A DNA stretch of 64,000 nt from an uncultured Lachnospiraceae bacterium. GTDB lineage: Bacteria; Bacillota; Clostridia; Lachnospirales; Lachnospiraceae. Below the pieces are notes generated by a model. It made no database searches. It saw nothing but the letters and a program-made list of their open reading frames with translations, and was not told the DNA's origin. The stretch spans positions 62,001 to 126,000 of the forward strand of contig CATLHM010000007.1 in assembly GCA_949949005.1 (NCBI GenBank), written 5' to 3'. Positions 34,121 through 43,489 of the stretch are shown here, one piece after another (positions within the stretch are counted from its first letter, which is position 1; each line of letters opens with the position of its first letter). A program made the translations under genes and the position numbers.

Positions 34121-35488
34121 ATGGAACAGGACAAAAACAACCGGCAGATGACCTATCAGGAGGTCATGGATTATGTCAGGGAGCTGGAGGGATATGGAGT
34201 AAGGCCGGGACTTGAGAATATGGAAAATCTCATGGGAAAGCTGGGAAATCCCCAGGATGGCCTTTCCTTTATCCATATCGCGGGAACCAATGGAAAGGGC
34301 TCTGTGGCCGCATTCCTTTCCGAGATTCTCTACCAGGCCGGATACCGCACGGGCAGATATGTATCGCCTGTGATTTTTGAGTACCGGGAAGAGATCCAGG
34401 TGGGGAAAAGGCCTATCAGCAAAAAGGAACTCTGCCGGAAGATGACGGTTATGAGAGAAATTTGCCAGAAGCTTACGCAGGAGGGAAAACCCCATCCCAC
34501 AGCCTTTGAGGTTAAGACGGCCATGGCGCTTTGGCATTTCAGGGAGCAGGGCTGCCAGATCGTGGTTTTGGAGGCTGGCCTTGGAGGGCTTTTGGATGCC
34601 ACCAATATCATCACCAATACCAAGGTGGCGGTCTTTACCTCCATCAGTCTGGACCATATGAGAGTGCTGGGCAAAACCTTAAGGGAGATTGCTAGGCAGA
34701 AGGCCGGGATTATGAAGCAAGGGGCAGTGGCCGTTGCCTTTAAGGGGGAGATGCAGGCAGTGGAGGTCTTACAGGAAAAGGCCAATGCCCTCCAAATTCC
34801 TCTGGTTCTGGTGGGGCCGGGGGATGCCTGCAAAATAAAAAGGGGCCTTGATAAGCAAAGCTTTTCCTGTGGAGAGTATCAAAATCTGACCATCACCCTT
34901 GCGGGAGTCTATCAGATTGAAAACGCAATGGTGGCCCTTCGGGCGGTAAAGGAGCTTGGAAAGGCAGGATTTCCGGTAGGGGATGAGGCTATCTATCAGG
35001 GGTTTTTGAAGGCCTCCTGGCCAGGCCGTTTCCAGGTGCTCTCCCGAAGGCCTTACTTTATTGCGGACGGGGCCCACAACAGGGATGCTGCCAGACGCCT
35101 GGCCCAGTCCATAGAGTTTTATTTTACAAACCGAAGGATTGTATATATAATAGGAATGTTGAGGGATAAGGAACAGGACGAGGTTCTGAGGACGACCTGC
35201 CCTTTGGCGGCACAGGTATTGACGGTGCCTACCAGGGGGGAGCGGGGCTGTTCCTCTTACGAGCTTGCCTGCACGGCCGAAAGGTATCATAAGAACGTGA
35301 CGGCCACTGATAGCGTGGAGGAGGCTGTGGAGCTGGCTTATCTTTTGGCGGACGAGTCTGCGGTGATCATTGCCTTTGGTTCCCTGTCCTATCTGGGAGA
35401 ACTGATCAGGATTGTGGAAAAGGGCTTGCGGGATAAAAAAGGAAGCGGCGTGGGGAGAGAGTTACATGGTAAACAGAGAAAAGGTTGA
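34121..35488 (+). CDS. folC: Folylpolyglutamate synthase / dihydrofolate synthase
   Basis: A 455-residue cytosolic ligase that adds glutamate to dihydropteroate and folates. The P-loop HIAGTNGKGSVAAFL and the SISLDHMRVLG and ADGAHNRDAARRL blocks are typical. The ATG at 34121 is preceded by GGGAGCGG. It overlaps folE by 23 bases, and so leads the operon folC-folE-folP-folBK. Confidence 0.95.
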   Translation: MEQDKNNRQMTYQEVMDYVRELEGYGVRPGLENMENLMGKLGNPQDGLSFIHIAGTNGKGSVAAFLSEILYQAGYRTGRYVSPVIFEYREEIQVGKRPISKKELCRKMTVMREICQKLTQEGKPHPTAFEVKTAMALWHFREQGCQIVVLEAGLGGLLDATNIITNTKVAVFTSISLDHMRVLGKTLREIARQKAGIMKQGAVAVAFKGEMQAVEVLQEKANALQIPLVLVGPGDACKIKRGLDKQSFSCGEYQNLTITLAGVYQIENAMVALRAVKELGKAGFPVGDEAIYQGFLKASWPGRFQVLSRRPYFIADGAHNRDAARRLAQSIEFYFTNRRIVYIIGMLRDKEQDEVLRTTCPLAAQVLTVPTRGERGCSSYELACTAERYHKNVTATDSVEEAVELAYLLADESAVIIAFGSLSYLGELIRIVEKGLRDKKGSGVGRELHGKQRKG

Positions 35489-36026
35489 AGAGGCGGTCAG
35501 GCTTCTGTTAGAGGGCATCGGTGAGGATGTGGAGCGGGAAGGGCTTAGAGAAACGCCTGAAAGAGTGGCCAGGATGTATGAAGAGCTGTTTGCGGGCATG
35601 GGGGCCTGTGCGGGGGAGCATTTATCCAAAACCTTTGAGGCTGCAAAGAGCGGGATGGTGATCGAGCGGGACATTCCTTTTTATTCCGTCTGCGAGCATC
35701 ATATGCTGCCTTTTTATGGAAAAATACATATCGCCTACCTGCCGGAGGGAAAGGTAGTGGGGATCAGCAAGCTGGCCCGGACGGTGGAGGTATTTGCAAG
35801 AAGGCTTCAGATCCAGGAGAGGCTTACAGGCCAGATCGCGGATGCGATTATGGAAAGCCTTCACCCGGCCGGGGTGCTGGTGATGGCACAGGCAGAGCAT
35901 ATGTGCATGACCATGCGGGGAATCAAAAAGCCCGGGAGCCAGACGGTGACTCTGGCTGTAAGAGGAGACTTTGAGAAGAATGAAAAGCTGCAAAATCAAT
36001 TTTTTCAGATGATGCAGACAGAATAA
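35466..36026 (+). CDS. folE: GTP cyclohydrolase I
   Basis: A 186-residue enzyme that converts GTP to dihydroneopterin triphosphate, the first step of folate synthesis. Zinc ligands are in VCEHHMLPFYGKIHIAY and in AEHMCMTMRG; the arginine of the triphosphate site lies in RETPERVARMYEELF. GGGGAGAG precedes the ATG, which is inside the folC 3' end. Confidence 0.96.
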   Translation: MVNREKVEEAVRLLLEGIGEDVEREGLRETPERVARMYEELFAGMGACAGEHLSKTFEAAKSGMVIERDIPFYSVCEHHMLPFYGKIHIAYLPEGKVVGISKLARTVEVFARRLQIQERLTGQIADAIMESLHPAGVLVMAQAEHMCMTMRGIKKPGSQTVTLAVRGDFEKNEKLQNQFFQMMQTE

Positions 36027-36102
36027 ACAGGAGATAAAGTGAAACCAGAGATTTCACCATCCTGATTTGTACGCCCGCTAAAGAGGGCAGATGGGAGTTA
36101 GC

Positions 36103-36924
36103 ATGAAGATAGGAAGACGGGAATTTGACACGGAGCATCACACTTACATTATGGGAATCCTGAATATAACGCCGGACTCTTTTTCGGATGGAGGAAAATA
36201 CACGGGTCTCGATGCTGCCCTTTTTCGGACGAAGGAAATGTTAGAGCAGGGCATGGATATCCTGGATATCGGCGGGGAATCCACCAGGCCGGGATACCAG
36301 CAGGTTTCCTGGGAGGAGGAGGCAGAGAGAGTTTTGCCCGTGATTGAGGCGGTGAGGGAGCGCTTTGACGTGCCAATTTCTTTGGATACCTGTAAATCCC
36401 AGGTGGCAAGGGAAGGCATTAGGGCGGGAGCCGATCTGATCAACGATATCTGGGGCCTGAAAGGGGATCCGCAGATGGGCCCAGCCATTGCAAAGGCCGG
36501 GGTAAGCTGTGTGCTGATGCATAACCGAAGGGAAGCGGTCTATGAGGATTTGGTGAAAAATGTGGCGGAGGATTTAAAGGAAACGGTTGCTCTTGCCAGA
36601 GAGGCCAATATCCACAAAGAGAAGATTATTCTCGACCCTGGGATAGGATTCGGAAAAACCCGTGAGCAAAACCTGCAAATGCTCTGCGCTCTGGAAAGCT
36701 TGAAAGAATTGGGATTTCCGGTGCTTTTGGGGGCAAGCCGCAAGTCGGTGATAGGGCTTACTTTGGATCTTCCGGTGGGTGAGCGGCTGGAGGGAACCCT
36801 GGTGACTACCGTGTTTGCCGTCCTTAAGGGCTGCGCTTTTGTCAGAGTGCATGATATCAGGGAAAATGTCAGGGCAGTAAAGATGGCGGAGGCCATTTTG
36901 GAGGCGGGAAATGTCAGTGAATGA
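36103..36924 (+). CDS. folP: Dihydropteroate synthase
   Basis: A 273-residue TIM-barrel enzyme, target of sulfonamides. It has MGILNITPDSFSDGG, DIGGESTRPGYQ, and LDPGIGFGKTREQN. ATG 36103 has GGGAGTT upstream; ATG 36091 in frame is possible. The 64-base gap behind folE holds a small GTGAAA/TTTCAC hairpin. It overlaps folBK by 14 bases. Confidence 0.95.
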   Translation: MKIGRREFDTEHHTYIMGILNITPDSFSDGGKYTGLDAALFRTKEMLEQGMDILDIGGESTRPGYQQVSWEEEAERVLPVIEAVRERFDVPISLDTCKSQVAREGIRAGADLINDIWGLKGDPQMGPAIAKAGVSCVLMHNRREAVYEDLVKNVAEDLKETVALAREANIHKEKIILDPGIGFGKTREQNLQMLCALESLKELGFPVLLGASRKSVIGLTLDLPVGERLEGTLVTTVFAVLKGCAFVRVHDIRENVRAVKMAEAILEAGNVSE

Positions 36925-37777
36925 GAGAGGAAATGGGATCGGAGATCGGAGCAGAGAGCAGGGCAGAGACCAGATCAGGATAACAAACCTGGAGGTGTAT
37001 GGGGGCCATGGCGTTTATCCCAGGGAAACCAGGGAGGGACAGCTCTTTCAGGTGGATGTGACCCTGAATACGGATTTAAGAGAGGCAGGCATGGCGGACG
37101 AGCTTACTCTTTCCACCAATTACGGAGAGGTTTGCCGGATGATACACAGTTTTTTGAGGGAGAATACCTTCCAGCTCATCGAGGCGGCAGCAGAGCATCT
37201 TGCCCAGGAGCTTCTTCTCTCCTTTCCCAGGGTGGAAAGCCTTGTGCTGGAATTAAAAAAGCCTATGGCTCCTGTAAAGCTCCCCTTTTCCAATATTTCC
37301 GTGAGGATAGAGCGGGGCTGGTATCAGGCCTATCTGGGGATTGGTTCCAATCTGGGGGACAGGCAGGGCTATATCGACAGGGCCCTGGAAGAGATCAGGA
37401 GGCACCCGAAAATCCGACAGGTCAGGTGCTCTAAGCTGATCGCCACCGCCCCCTACGGCGGGGTGGAGCAGGAAGATTTTCTGAACGGGGCTATTGGGCT
37501 GAAAACCCTTCTCTCCCCCTACGAGTTGCTGGACTTCCTGCAAGCTCTTGAGAAACAGGCGAAGAGAGAACGCAAGATCCATTGGGGGCCAAGAACCCTG
37601 GATCTGGATATCCTTTTTTATGAGGGTTTTGTCTCCGGGGACGAGAGACTTACCGTGCCCCATCCCGATATGGAGAACAGAAGCTTCGTGCTTGGGCCAT
37701 TGGACGAACTGTGTCCCTGGCAGAAACATCCCTTAACGGGAAAGACGGTGAGAGAAATGCTCAGGGAATTGGCCTGA
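36911..37777 (+). CDS. folBK: Dihydroneopterin aldolase / HPPK fusion
   Basis: A 288-residue bifunctional protein. Residues 21-138 form FolB (ITNLEVYGGHGVYPRET, LIEAAAEHLA and KPMAPVKLPF). From about residue 140 to the end is FolK (AYLGIGSNLGDRQGYI, IATAPYGGVEQEDFLN and GPRTLDLDILFY). FolB cuts dihydroneopterin and FolK pyrophosphorylates the product, so the fusion performs successive steps. The start overlaps folP. FolB-FolK fusions are known in other bacteria. Confidence 0.95.
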   Translation: MSVNERGNGIGDRSREQGRDQIRITNLEVYGGHGVYPRETREGQLFQVDVTLNTDLREAGMADELTLSTNYGEVCRMIHSFLRENTFQLIEAAAEHLAQELLLSFPRVESLVLELKKPMAPVKLPFSNISVRIERGWYQAYLGIGSNLGDRQGYIDRALEEIRRHPKIRQVRCSKLIATAPYGGVEQEDFLNGAIGLKTLLSPYELLDFLQALEKQAKRERKIHWGPRTLDLDILFYEGFVSGDERLTVPHPDMENRSFVLGPLDELCPWQKHPLTGKTVREMLRELA

Positions 37778-37914
37778 GCATTCCTGCCTGCCCCATGGCT
37801 TCTCCAATATGCACTGCTTTACCTGAAAAAGCAAAGCCGTACTTCCATATCAACGTGCTACCACTTGTCGCAAGGGGGGACCCATCGCAGATGGGGAGAT
37901 TCCTTACGACCTGC

Positions 37915-37930
37915 GCACGCATCAGCGTGC
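37915..37930. repeat. Perfect hairpin at the DUF5050 gene end
   Basis: GCACGC (37915-37920) and GCGTGC (37925-37930) with an ATCA loop; the loop contains the DUF5050 stop on the minus strand. The 140 bases between folBK and this gene hold other G/C-rich inverted segments (GGGACCCATC and GATGGGG). No T-tract follows. It may stabilise convergent transcripts. Confidence 0.45.
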
Positions 37931-38950
37931 TTCCACCCCATCCATAGCCGCCGAGAAGGTAGTCACATTCACGGGCCCGTTTACAGGGGTATGGTAAACA
38001 GGGGTATCGGCTCCAAAAGCATTAAAATAAGCGTAGGTGGAGGTGAGATTGATATTTTCGTAGTTGCCTTCGGCCACCACCTCGGGATTGCTGCCGTCTA
38101 AGTTCATACGCATGAGGGCGGGGGCATCCACGGAATTCTTCTGATAGTAAATGGAATAATCCCCTACGTTGAAGCCGTCCACCCGGTCATTGGTAAGGAT
38201 TTCCACCGTGTTGGCGGAGAGGGAATAGCGGCAGAGCCGGTAATTGGAGGAGACGTCCATATAATAAATGTAGCCCTGGTGATATACCGGATACCAGAGA
38301 TTGCCCTCGTAGATCGTATAGATACTGTCGGTTCTTGTGTCAAGTCCATATAGATAATGGTCTCTTTCCGTGCCGTTAAAGTAAATGATACCGTCAGCAC
38401 AGGAAGCAGGATTAATGACAACGTCGGAAACCAGCGTCTTTTCACTTTTATCCGTCTTAATCTTATAGAGCTGGGTAAAATCCGTGTTATTATAGTGCTG
38501 ATAATAAATGTAATCCCCCACAAGCTGCATGGATACGGAGGCGGTTCTGTCAAGACATTTGCTCTCCCGTCCGTTTAATTTGCAGCGGTAAACGCCCCGG
38601 GTAGGAACCACATAGCCCATACCGTCACCGCCGTCCGAGCTGTCCATGTAGTAGTAGAGAAACTCTCCCCCCACATTGATAAAAGAGGCCCTTGAATTGA
38701 CCAGCTTTTTAATCTCCGTTTCGTCCGCGTTCATGGAGTACAGGCAGCCTCCGTCATAGGCATTGGAAAAATAAACCTTTCCGTTGGACTCGGCATAAAG
38801 CCCGCCATTATTAATATTTCCGCCGGTGTTTCCGGTGACGGAGATATTGTTGGATGGGACACGGTCGTTTAGCAGGGAAACCACATAAAATACAACTGCC
38901 GCTATTAGAAGAATTCCTGTGCCCAGCAGTATTTTCCATTCTTTTTTCAT
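37922..38950 (-). CDS. Membrane-anchored DUF5050 beta-propeller-like protein
   Basis: A 342-residue protein. A signal anchor (residues 5-27, LLGTGILLIAAVVFYVVSLL) is followed by an extracellular domain of repeated blades, each with the pattern G-x-IYY or G-x-YIYY and an N/D-L-D-x-R-like loop, as in DUF5050. The ATG at 38950 has AAGGAG 11 bases upstream; the frame goes on to 39043. Propellers of this type probably bind cell-surface or polysaccharide ligands. It is not part of the fol operon, being convergent to it. Confidence 0.8.
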   Translation of the reverse strand: MKKEWKILLGTGILLIAAVVFYVVSLLNDRVPSNNISVTGNTGGNINNGGLYAESNGKVYFSNAYDGGCLYSMNADETEIKKLVNSRASFINVGGEFLYYYMDSSDGGDGMGYVVPTRGVYRCKLNGRESKCLDRTASVSMQLVGDYIYYQHYNNTDFTQLYKIKTDKSEKTLVSDVVINPASCADGIIYFNGTERDHYLYGLDTRTDSIYTIYEGNLWYPVYHQGYIYYMDVSSNYRLCRYSLSANTVEILTNDRVDGFNVGDYSIYYQKNSVDAPALMRMNLDGSNPEVVAEGNYENINLTSTYAYFNAFGADTPVYHTPVNGPVNVTTFSAAMDGVEAR

Positions 38951-39071
38951 TGAGAAACAGCTCCTTTCCTTTATACTTCCTATTATAATGAGTCGAAAAA
39001 TATTCCGCAACCGCATTTTGAGAAAAGTAACCATTGAATCCAAATTATTTTGTTGTTCCGTGCAAGAGTGC

Positions 39072-39100
39072 TTGAACCCCCCTTTTTTTTGTTATAAAAT
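39072..39100 (+). promoter_or_regulatory. Promoter of pheA
   Basis: TTGAAC (39072-39077), a 17-base spacer and TAAAAT (39095-39100). A T8 run lies within the spacer. The leader is about 75 bases and no attenuator peptide with Phe codons is obvious. Confidence 0.5.
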
Positions 39101-39178
39101 AAGAGAAATACGGTAAGGAACTGTTCAAATATACCGAAGCGGAAGAAAAATTTGGACAGATACAGGGAGGATGCAGGG

Positions 39179-40300
39179 ATGGATTTACTGGAACTACGCC
39201 GGCAAATTGACGAGATCGACGCTCAGATCGTGGAATTGTATGAGAAAAGGATGGATGTCTGTGCCCAGGTGGCGGAGTACAAGATCGAGACAGGAAAAAA
39301 GGTCTTTGACAAGGCCAGGGAGGATGAGAAGATCCGGAAGATCAAAGGGATGGCTCACAGCGATTTTAACAGCCAGGGCCTTGCGGAACTTTTTGAGCAG
39401 ATCATGTCCATGAGCCGTAAGCTTCAGTACCGGCTTCTGGCAGAGAGAGGAAGTATGGGAAATCTTCCTTTTATCGGAGTGGAGAGTCTGAACCGGAAGG
39501 CCAGGGTGGTATTCCAGGGAGCGGAGGGAGCCTATTCCCAGGCGGCTATGGTTCGGTATTTCGGGGAGCAGGTAAACAGCTTTCACGTGGATACCTTCCG
39601 GGACGCCATGTTTGCCATTGAGGAGGGCAGCGCGGATTTTGCAGTGCTTCCCATAGAAAATTCCACGGCAGGGATTGTCAGCGAAATCTATGACCTGCTG
39701 GCGGAATTTGAAAATTATATCGTGGGGGAGCAGATCATCAAAATCGAGCATTGTCTGATGGGAATTGCCGGGGCAACCCTGGGGGATATCAGGATGGTGT
39801 TCTCCCATCCACAATCGTTGATGCAGTCGGCCCGGTTTTTAAGCGGCCATGACTGGCAGCAGATCAGTATGCAGAACAATGCCTTTGCGGCAAAGAAAGT
39901 GGCCGGGGATGGGGATATTTCCCAGGCAGCCATCGCCAGTGAATACGCGGCCGGGCTTTACGGGCTTTCCGTGCTGGAAAAGGGGGTCAACGATTCCAGC
40001 ACCAACTCCACCCGGTTTATCATTGTGACCAATCAGAAGATCTTTCTGAGGAATGCCAAAAAGGTCAGCATCTGTTTTGAGATTCCCCATGAGAGCGGTT
40101 CCCTTTACCATATGCTTTCCCATTTTATCTACAATCATTTGAATATGAACCGGATCGAGAGCAGGCCCATAGAGGGCCGGAACTGGGAGTATCGGTTTTT
40201 TATTGATTTTGACGGGAATCTGGCGGACAGCGCCGTGAAGAACGCGCTGCGGGGGCTTCGGGAGGAGGCCAGGAATCTGAGGATTCTGGGAAATTACTGA
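39179..40300 (+). CDS. pheA: Chorismate mutase / prephenate dehydratase (P-protein)
   Basis: A 373-residue bifunctional enzyme for phenylalanine synthesis. The chorismate mutase domain (residues 1-90) has LRRQIDEIDAQIVELYEKRM. The dehydratase has FQGAEGAYSQAAM, VLPIENSTAGIV and NSTRFIIV, and the C-terminal ACT domain has PHESGSLYHML and the ESRP motif that gives feedback inhibition by phenylalanine. The ATG at 39179 is eight bases after GGGAGG; a TTG at 39152 is weaker. Confidence 0.96.
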   Translation: MDLLELRRQIDEIDAQIVELYEKRMDVCAQVAEYKIETGKKVFDKAREDEKIRKIKGMAHSDFNSQGLAELFEQIMSMSRKLQYRLLAERGSMGNLPFIGVESLNRKARVVFQGAEGAYSQAAMVRYFGEQVNSFHVDTFRDAMFAIEEGSADFAVLPIENSTAGIVSEIYDLLAEFENYIVGEQIIKIEHCLMGIAGATLGDIRMVFSHPQSLMQSARFLSGHDWQQISMQNNAFAAKKVAGDGDISQAAIASEYAAGLYGLSVLEKGVNDSSTNSTRFIIVTNQKIFLRNAKKVSICFEIPHESGSLYHMLSHFIYNHLNMNRIESRPIEGRNWEYRFFIDFDGNLADSAVKNALRGLREEARNLRILGNY

Positions 40301-40385
40301 TCGAGATGGTCATGCCCGGAAGGTTCCCAGGGGCCTTACGGCGTTACCAATGTGGTATATCACAAAATAAGGCAGGAGCGTATCT

Positions 40386-41711
40386 ATGAGAGAACAGGAA
40401 TTGATTGTGTATAAGGATTTTCCCGGGGAAGAGGGAAAGCTTCTATTTGATATGGCAGGGCTGATGGAAGACTATGGACAAAAGGGGCGTGACAAAAGGC
40501 AGATGGCCGCTTTGTTGTGCGACTGCATCCACCGGCTTTTGGAGCTGGCGGGCAACCATGGATTTTATGGAAATCTGTGGCATTGCTATCTCTCCAATCT
40601 TCTGGTGAACAATGAAAACAGCTACAGCAGGGCCTGCGAGATCAGAGGGGCGGTGGAGGGAACCATCAATCAGGCGGTGCTCCACGATATCGTGATCTTT
40701 AAGGAGTTTTTTGATTACGATTTTTCCGATATGGCAGAGAGCCTGGGGGTGGAGAGCTTTGGGCTTGTGACCGATTACGTGGGCAGCGAGAGCGAGAGCA
40801 AGATGTACAACAGCCGTATCCGGGATCGGATCTGTGAGCTGGCGGTGAAGTTTACCAAAGACCACACGCCAGAGGAAATGAAGGATACCCTCACGGATTT
40901 TTACCGGGACTATGGGGTGGGAAGGTTTGGGCTGCACAAGGCTTTCCGGGTGGTACATACGCAGAAGGGAGTGGAGATCGTACCTATTCCCAGGATCGCT
41001 CATGTGTACCTGAAGGATTTGGTCGGATATGAGATTCCCAAACAGAAGCTGGTGGAGAACACGGAGGCCTTTGTGGAGGGCAGGAAGGCAAACAACTGTC
41101 TTTTGTTCGGGGACGCGGGCACCGGCAAATCTTCCAGCATCAAGGGGATTGCCAATGAATATTATGAAAGGGGGCTGCGGGTCATTGAAATTTACCGGCA
41201 TCAGTTCCAGGACATTAATGATGTGATCGCCCAGATCAAAAACCGGAATTACAAGTTCATCCTCTATATGGATGATCTGAGTTTTGAGGATTTTGAGACG
41301 GAATACAAGTACCTGAAGGCGGTGATCGAGGGGGGCCTTGAGAAAAAGCCGGAGAATGTGCTGATCTATGCCACCTCCAACAGGCGGCATCTGATACGGG
41401 AGAAATTCTCCGACAAGGCGGAGAGGCAGCCGGCCCTTAAGATCGACGATCTGCAGAGAGAGGAGCTCCACACGGGGGATACGGTGCAGGAGAAGCTTTC
41501 CCTGGTGTCCCGGTTCGGGGTGACGATTTTCTTTGCCGCGCCGGATAAAAAGGAATTCCAGAACATCGTCCGGGTGCTGGCGGAGCGTTATCATGTGGAA
41601 ATGCCGGAGGAAGAGCTTTTATTGGAAGCAAATAAGTGGGAGCTGGCCCACGGCGGTCTCTCAGGAAGGTGCGCCCAGCAGTTTATCGACCATTTGCTAG
41701 GGAAAAGATAG
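40386..41711 (+). CDS. AAA-type ATPase of the DUF815 family
   Basis: A 441-residue cytosolic protein. The N-terminal half is helical and uncharacterised. The P-loop is LLFGDAGTGKSSSIKGI, followed by Walker B-like ILYMDDLSFEDFE and YATSNRRHLI, a sensor motif. DUF815 functions are unknown. GGCAGGAG precedes the ATG. It is the first gene of a set that continues with Ppx/GppA and PPK1; I infer a chaperone or regulatory role in polyphosphate biology. Confidence 0.85.
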   Translation: MREQELIVYKDFPGEEGKLLFDMAGLMEDYGQKGRDKRQMAALLCDCIHRLLELAGNHGFYGNLWHCYLSNLLVNNENSYSRACEIRGAVEGTINQAVLHDIVIFKEFFDYDFSDMAESLGVESFGLVTDYVGSESESKMYNSRIRDRICELAVKFTKDHTPEEMKDTLTDFYRDYGVGRFGLHKAFRVVHTQKGVEIVPIPRIAHVYLKDLVGYEIPKQKLVENTEAFVEGRKANNCLLFGDAGTGKSSSIKGIANEYYERGLRVIEIYRHQFQDINDVIAQIKNRNYKFILYMDDLSFEDFETEYKYLKAVIEGGLEKKPENVLIYATSNRRHLIREKFSDKAERQPALKIDDLQREELHTGDTVQEKLSLVSRFGVTIFFAAPDKKEFQNIVRVLAERYHVEMPEEELLLEANKWELAHGGLSGRCAQQFIDHLLGKR

Positions 41712-41766
41712 CGGATACGCAGAAAATGGGAGAGGAAGATGTCACTTCGTGACCCCATTTTCGCGC

Positions 41767-41790
41767 AGTTCAGCGCCGGAGCGCTGAACT
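41767..41790. repeat. Perfect hairpin between DUF815 and ppx genes
   Basis: AGTTCAGCGC (41767-41776) and GCGCTGAACT (41781-41790) with a CGGA loop, a stable 10-pair stem. There is no T-tract after it, so it may be a mRNA processing or stability element within the polyphosphate operon. Confidence 0.6.
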
Positions 41791-41819
41791 TTCAAAGAAA
41801 AGGGAAATGGAGGGGGATT

Positions 41820-43355
41820 ATGTCAGTAAAAACATTTGCGGCCATAGACGCGGGCTCCTATGAGCTTGCCATGAAGATCTATGAGGTTTCAGGCACGGGA
41901 GGTATGCGGCAGATCGACCATATCCGCTACAGTATTGATATGGGGACGGAAACCTATGGTGTGGGAAGGCTTTCCTATGAGAGGGTGGACGAGCTCTGCC
42001 GGGTGCTGCGGGAATTTTCGGATATCATGAAGTCCTATCGGGTGGAGGAATATAAGGCTTACGGCACCAGCGCCATCAGGGAGTCCAGAAACCGGGCCAT
42101 CCTCTTAGACCAGATCGAACAGAGGACGGGCATCCATATTGACGTGCTGAGTAACTCGGAGCAGCGCTTTTTGGATTACAAGTCCATCGCTTTTCAGGGG
42201 GAAGGGTTTGAGCGGATCATTGAAAATGGCACGGCCATTTTGGATATCGGAGGAGGAAGCATCCAGATTTCCCTGTTTGACAACGATACTCTGGTTTCCA
42301 CTCAGAATATGCGGCTGGGGGTGCTGCGTCTTCAGGAGAGGCTTTTTCATTTGGACGCCAGCATCAGCCAGTACGCCACCTTAATCGGGGAGATGACCGA
42401 GGCCCAGATGAGCGTTTACAAAAAGCTGTATCTGAAAGACCGGCAGATTAAGAGCATTATTGTGGTGGATGATTATATCTCGGCCCTGGTCATGAGCAGA
42501 AAGGGAAAGGACGTGGTGAAGGGCTATGCAGACCGGAAGACCATGGAATATTTTACGGAGATCTGCCGCACCAGAAGCTTTTCAGAGCTCTCCAAAACCC
42601 TGGATATGCCCGAAAAGAATATCCCGCTGCTGTATATCTCCATGATTATGCTACACTGCATCATGGAACATATGGGGGCCGAGCAGATCTGGGCGCCAGG
42701 GGTGACCTTATGTGACGGGATTGCCTATGAGTATGCGGAAAAAAATAAAATCATGACCGCCTCCCACGATTTTGAGAAGGATATTATCGCCTGCGCCCAA
42801 AACATCAGCAAGCGCTACAGGGGCAGCAAAAAGAGAAGCGAAACCCTGGAAAAGATTGCCCTCTCCATCTTTGACAGTATGGAAGGGATCCACGGGCTGG
42901 GGAGAAGGGAGCGGCTGCTGCTGCAGATTTCCACCATTCTCCACGACTGCGGGAAGTACATCAGTATGGTGAATCTGGGAGAGTGCTCCTACAGTATCAT
43001 CATGTCCACGGAGATCATTGGGCTTTCCCACCAGGAGAGGGAGATTGTTGCCAATGTGGTGAAATACAATCACCTGGAATTTGACTATGACAAGACCATG
43101 GGAAGCAGTTCCATGGACAGGGAGTCTTACCTGAAAATTTCCAAGCTCACGGCGATTTTGCGGGTAGCCAACGGCCTTGACAGAAGCCATAAGCAGAAAT
43201 TTAAGGAGGTTCGGATTTCCTTAAAGGAGGATGAGCTGATCCTGGCGGTAGATACCCGCGAAAATATTATGCTGGAAAAGGGGCTTTTTGATGCCAGGGC
43301 GGATTTCTTCGAGGAGGTCTACAATGTCAGGCCGGTGATCAGGAGGCAGCGCTAG
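41820..43355 (+). CDS. ppx: Ppx/GppA exopolyphosphatase with HD domain
   Basis: A 511-residue protein. The ASKHA-fold half starts FAAIDAGSYELAMKIY and has YGTSAIRESRNR, DIGGGSIQIS and MRLGVLR, the phosphate and polyphosphate site. The C-terminal half contains an HD domain (ILHDCGKYISM, LSHQEREI). It should hydrolyse polyphosphate or pppGpp. The ATG at 41820 follows GGAGGGGG; the longer frame goes back to 41739 without a ribosome site. It lies 125 bases before the ppk open frame. Confidence 0.9.
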   Translation: MSVKTFAAIDAGSYELAMKIYEVSGTGGMRQIDHIRYSIDMGTETYGVGRLSYERVDELCRVLREFSDIMKSYRVEEYKAYGTSAIRESRNRAILLDQIEQRTGIHIDVLSNSEQRFLDYKSIAFQGEGFERIIENGTAILDIGGGSIQISLFDNDTLVSTQNMRLGVLRLQERLFHLDASISQYATLIGEMTEAQMSVYKKLYLKDRQIKSIIVVDDYISALVMSRKGKDVVKGYADRKTMEYFTEICRTRSFSELSKTLDMPEKNIPLLYISMIMLHCIMEHMGAEQIWAPGVTLCDGIAYEYAEKNKIMTASHDFEKDIIACAQNISKRYRGSKKRSETLEKIALSIFDSMEGIHGLGRRERLLLQISTILHDCGKYISMVNLGECSYSIIMSTEIIGLSHQEREIVANVVKYNHLEFDYDKTMGSSSMDRESYLKISKLTAILRVANGLDRSHKQKFKEVRISLKEDELILAVDTRENIMLEKGLFDARADFFEEVYNVRPVIRRQR

Positions 43356-43489
43356 TGTTTTGCAGAGAAAGAAAAGCGGGCCCGGCCCGGATAAGAGCCT
43401 TATCATTTTCCATGAGACAGAAAATTATAAACAGAAAAACATATATAGGGTTGCGGAAAGAAAATATTTCCGGAAGGGGGATGGAGAAA

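Noticed and set aside
36027-36102. Folate riboswitch before folP
   Set aside because: Only a 6-base GTGAAA/TTTCAC stem is present; the core motifs of known THF aptamers are absent.
40443-41594. Long minus-strand open frame of about 383 codons
   Set aside because: It is antisense to the DUF815 ATPase with its intact motifs and has low-quality composition.
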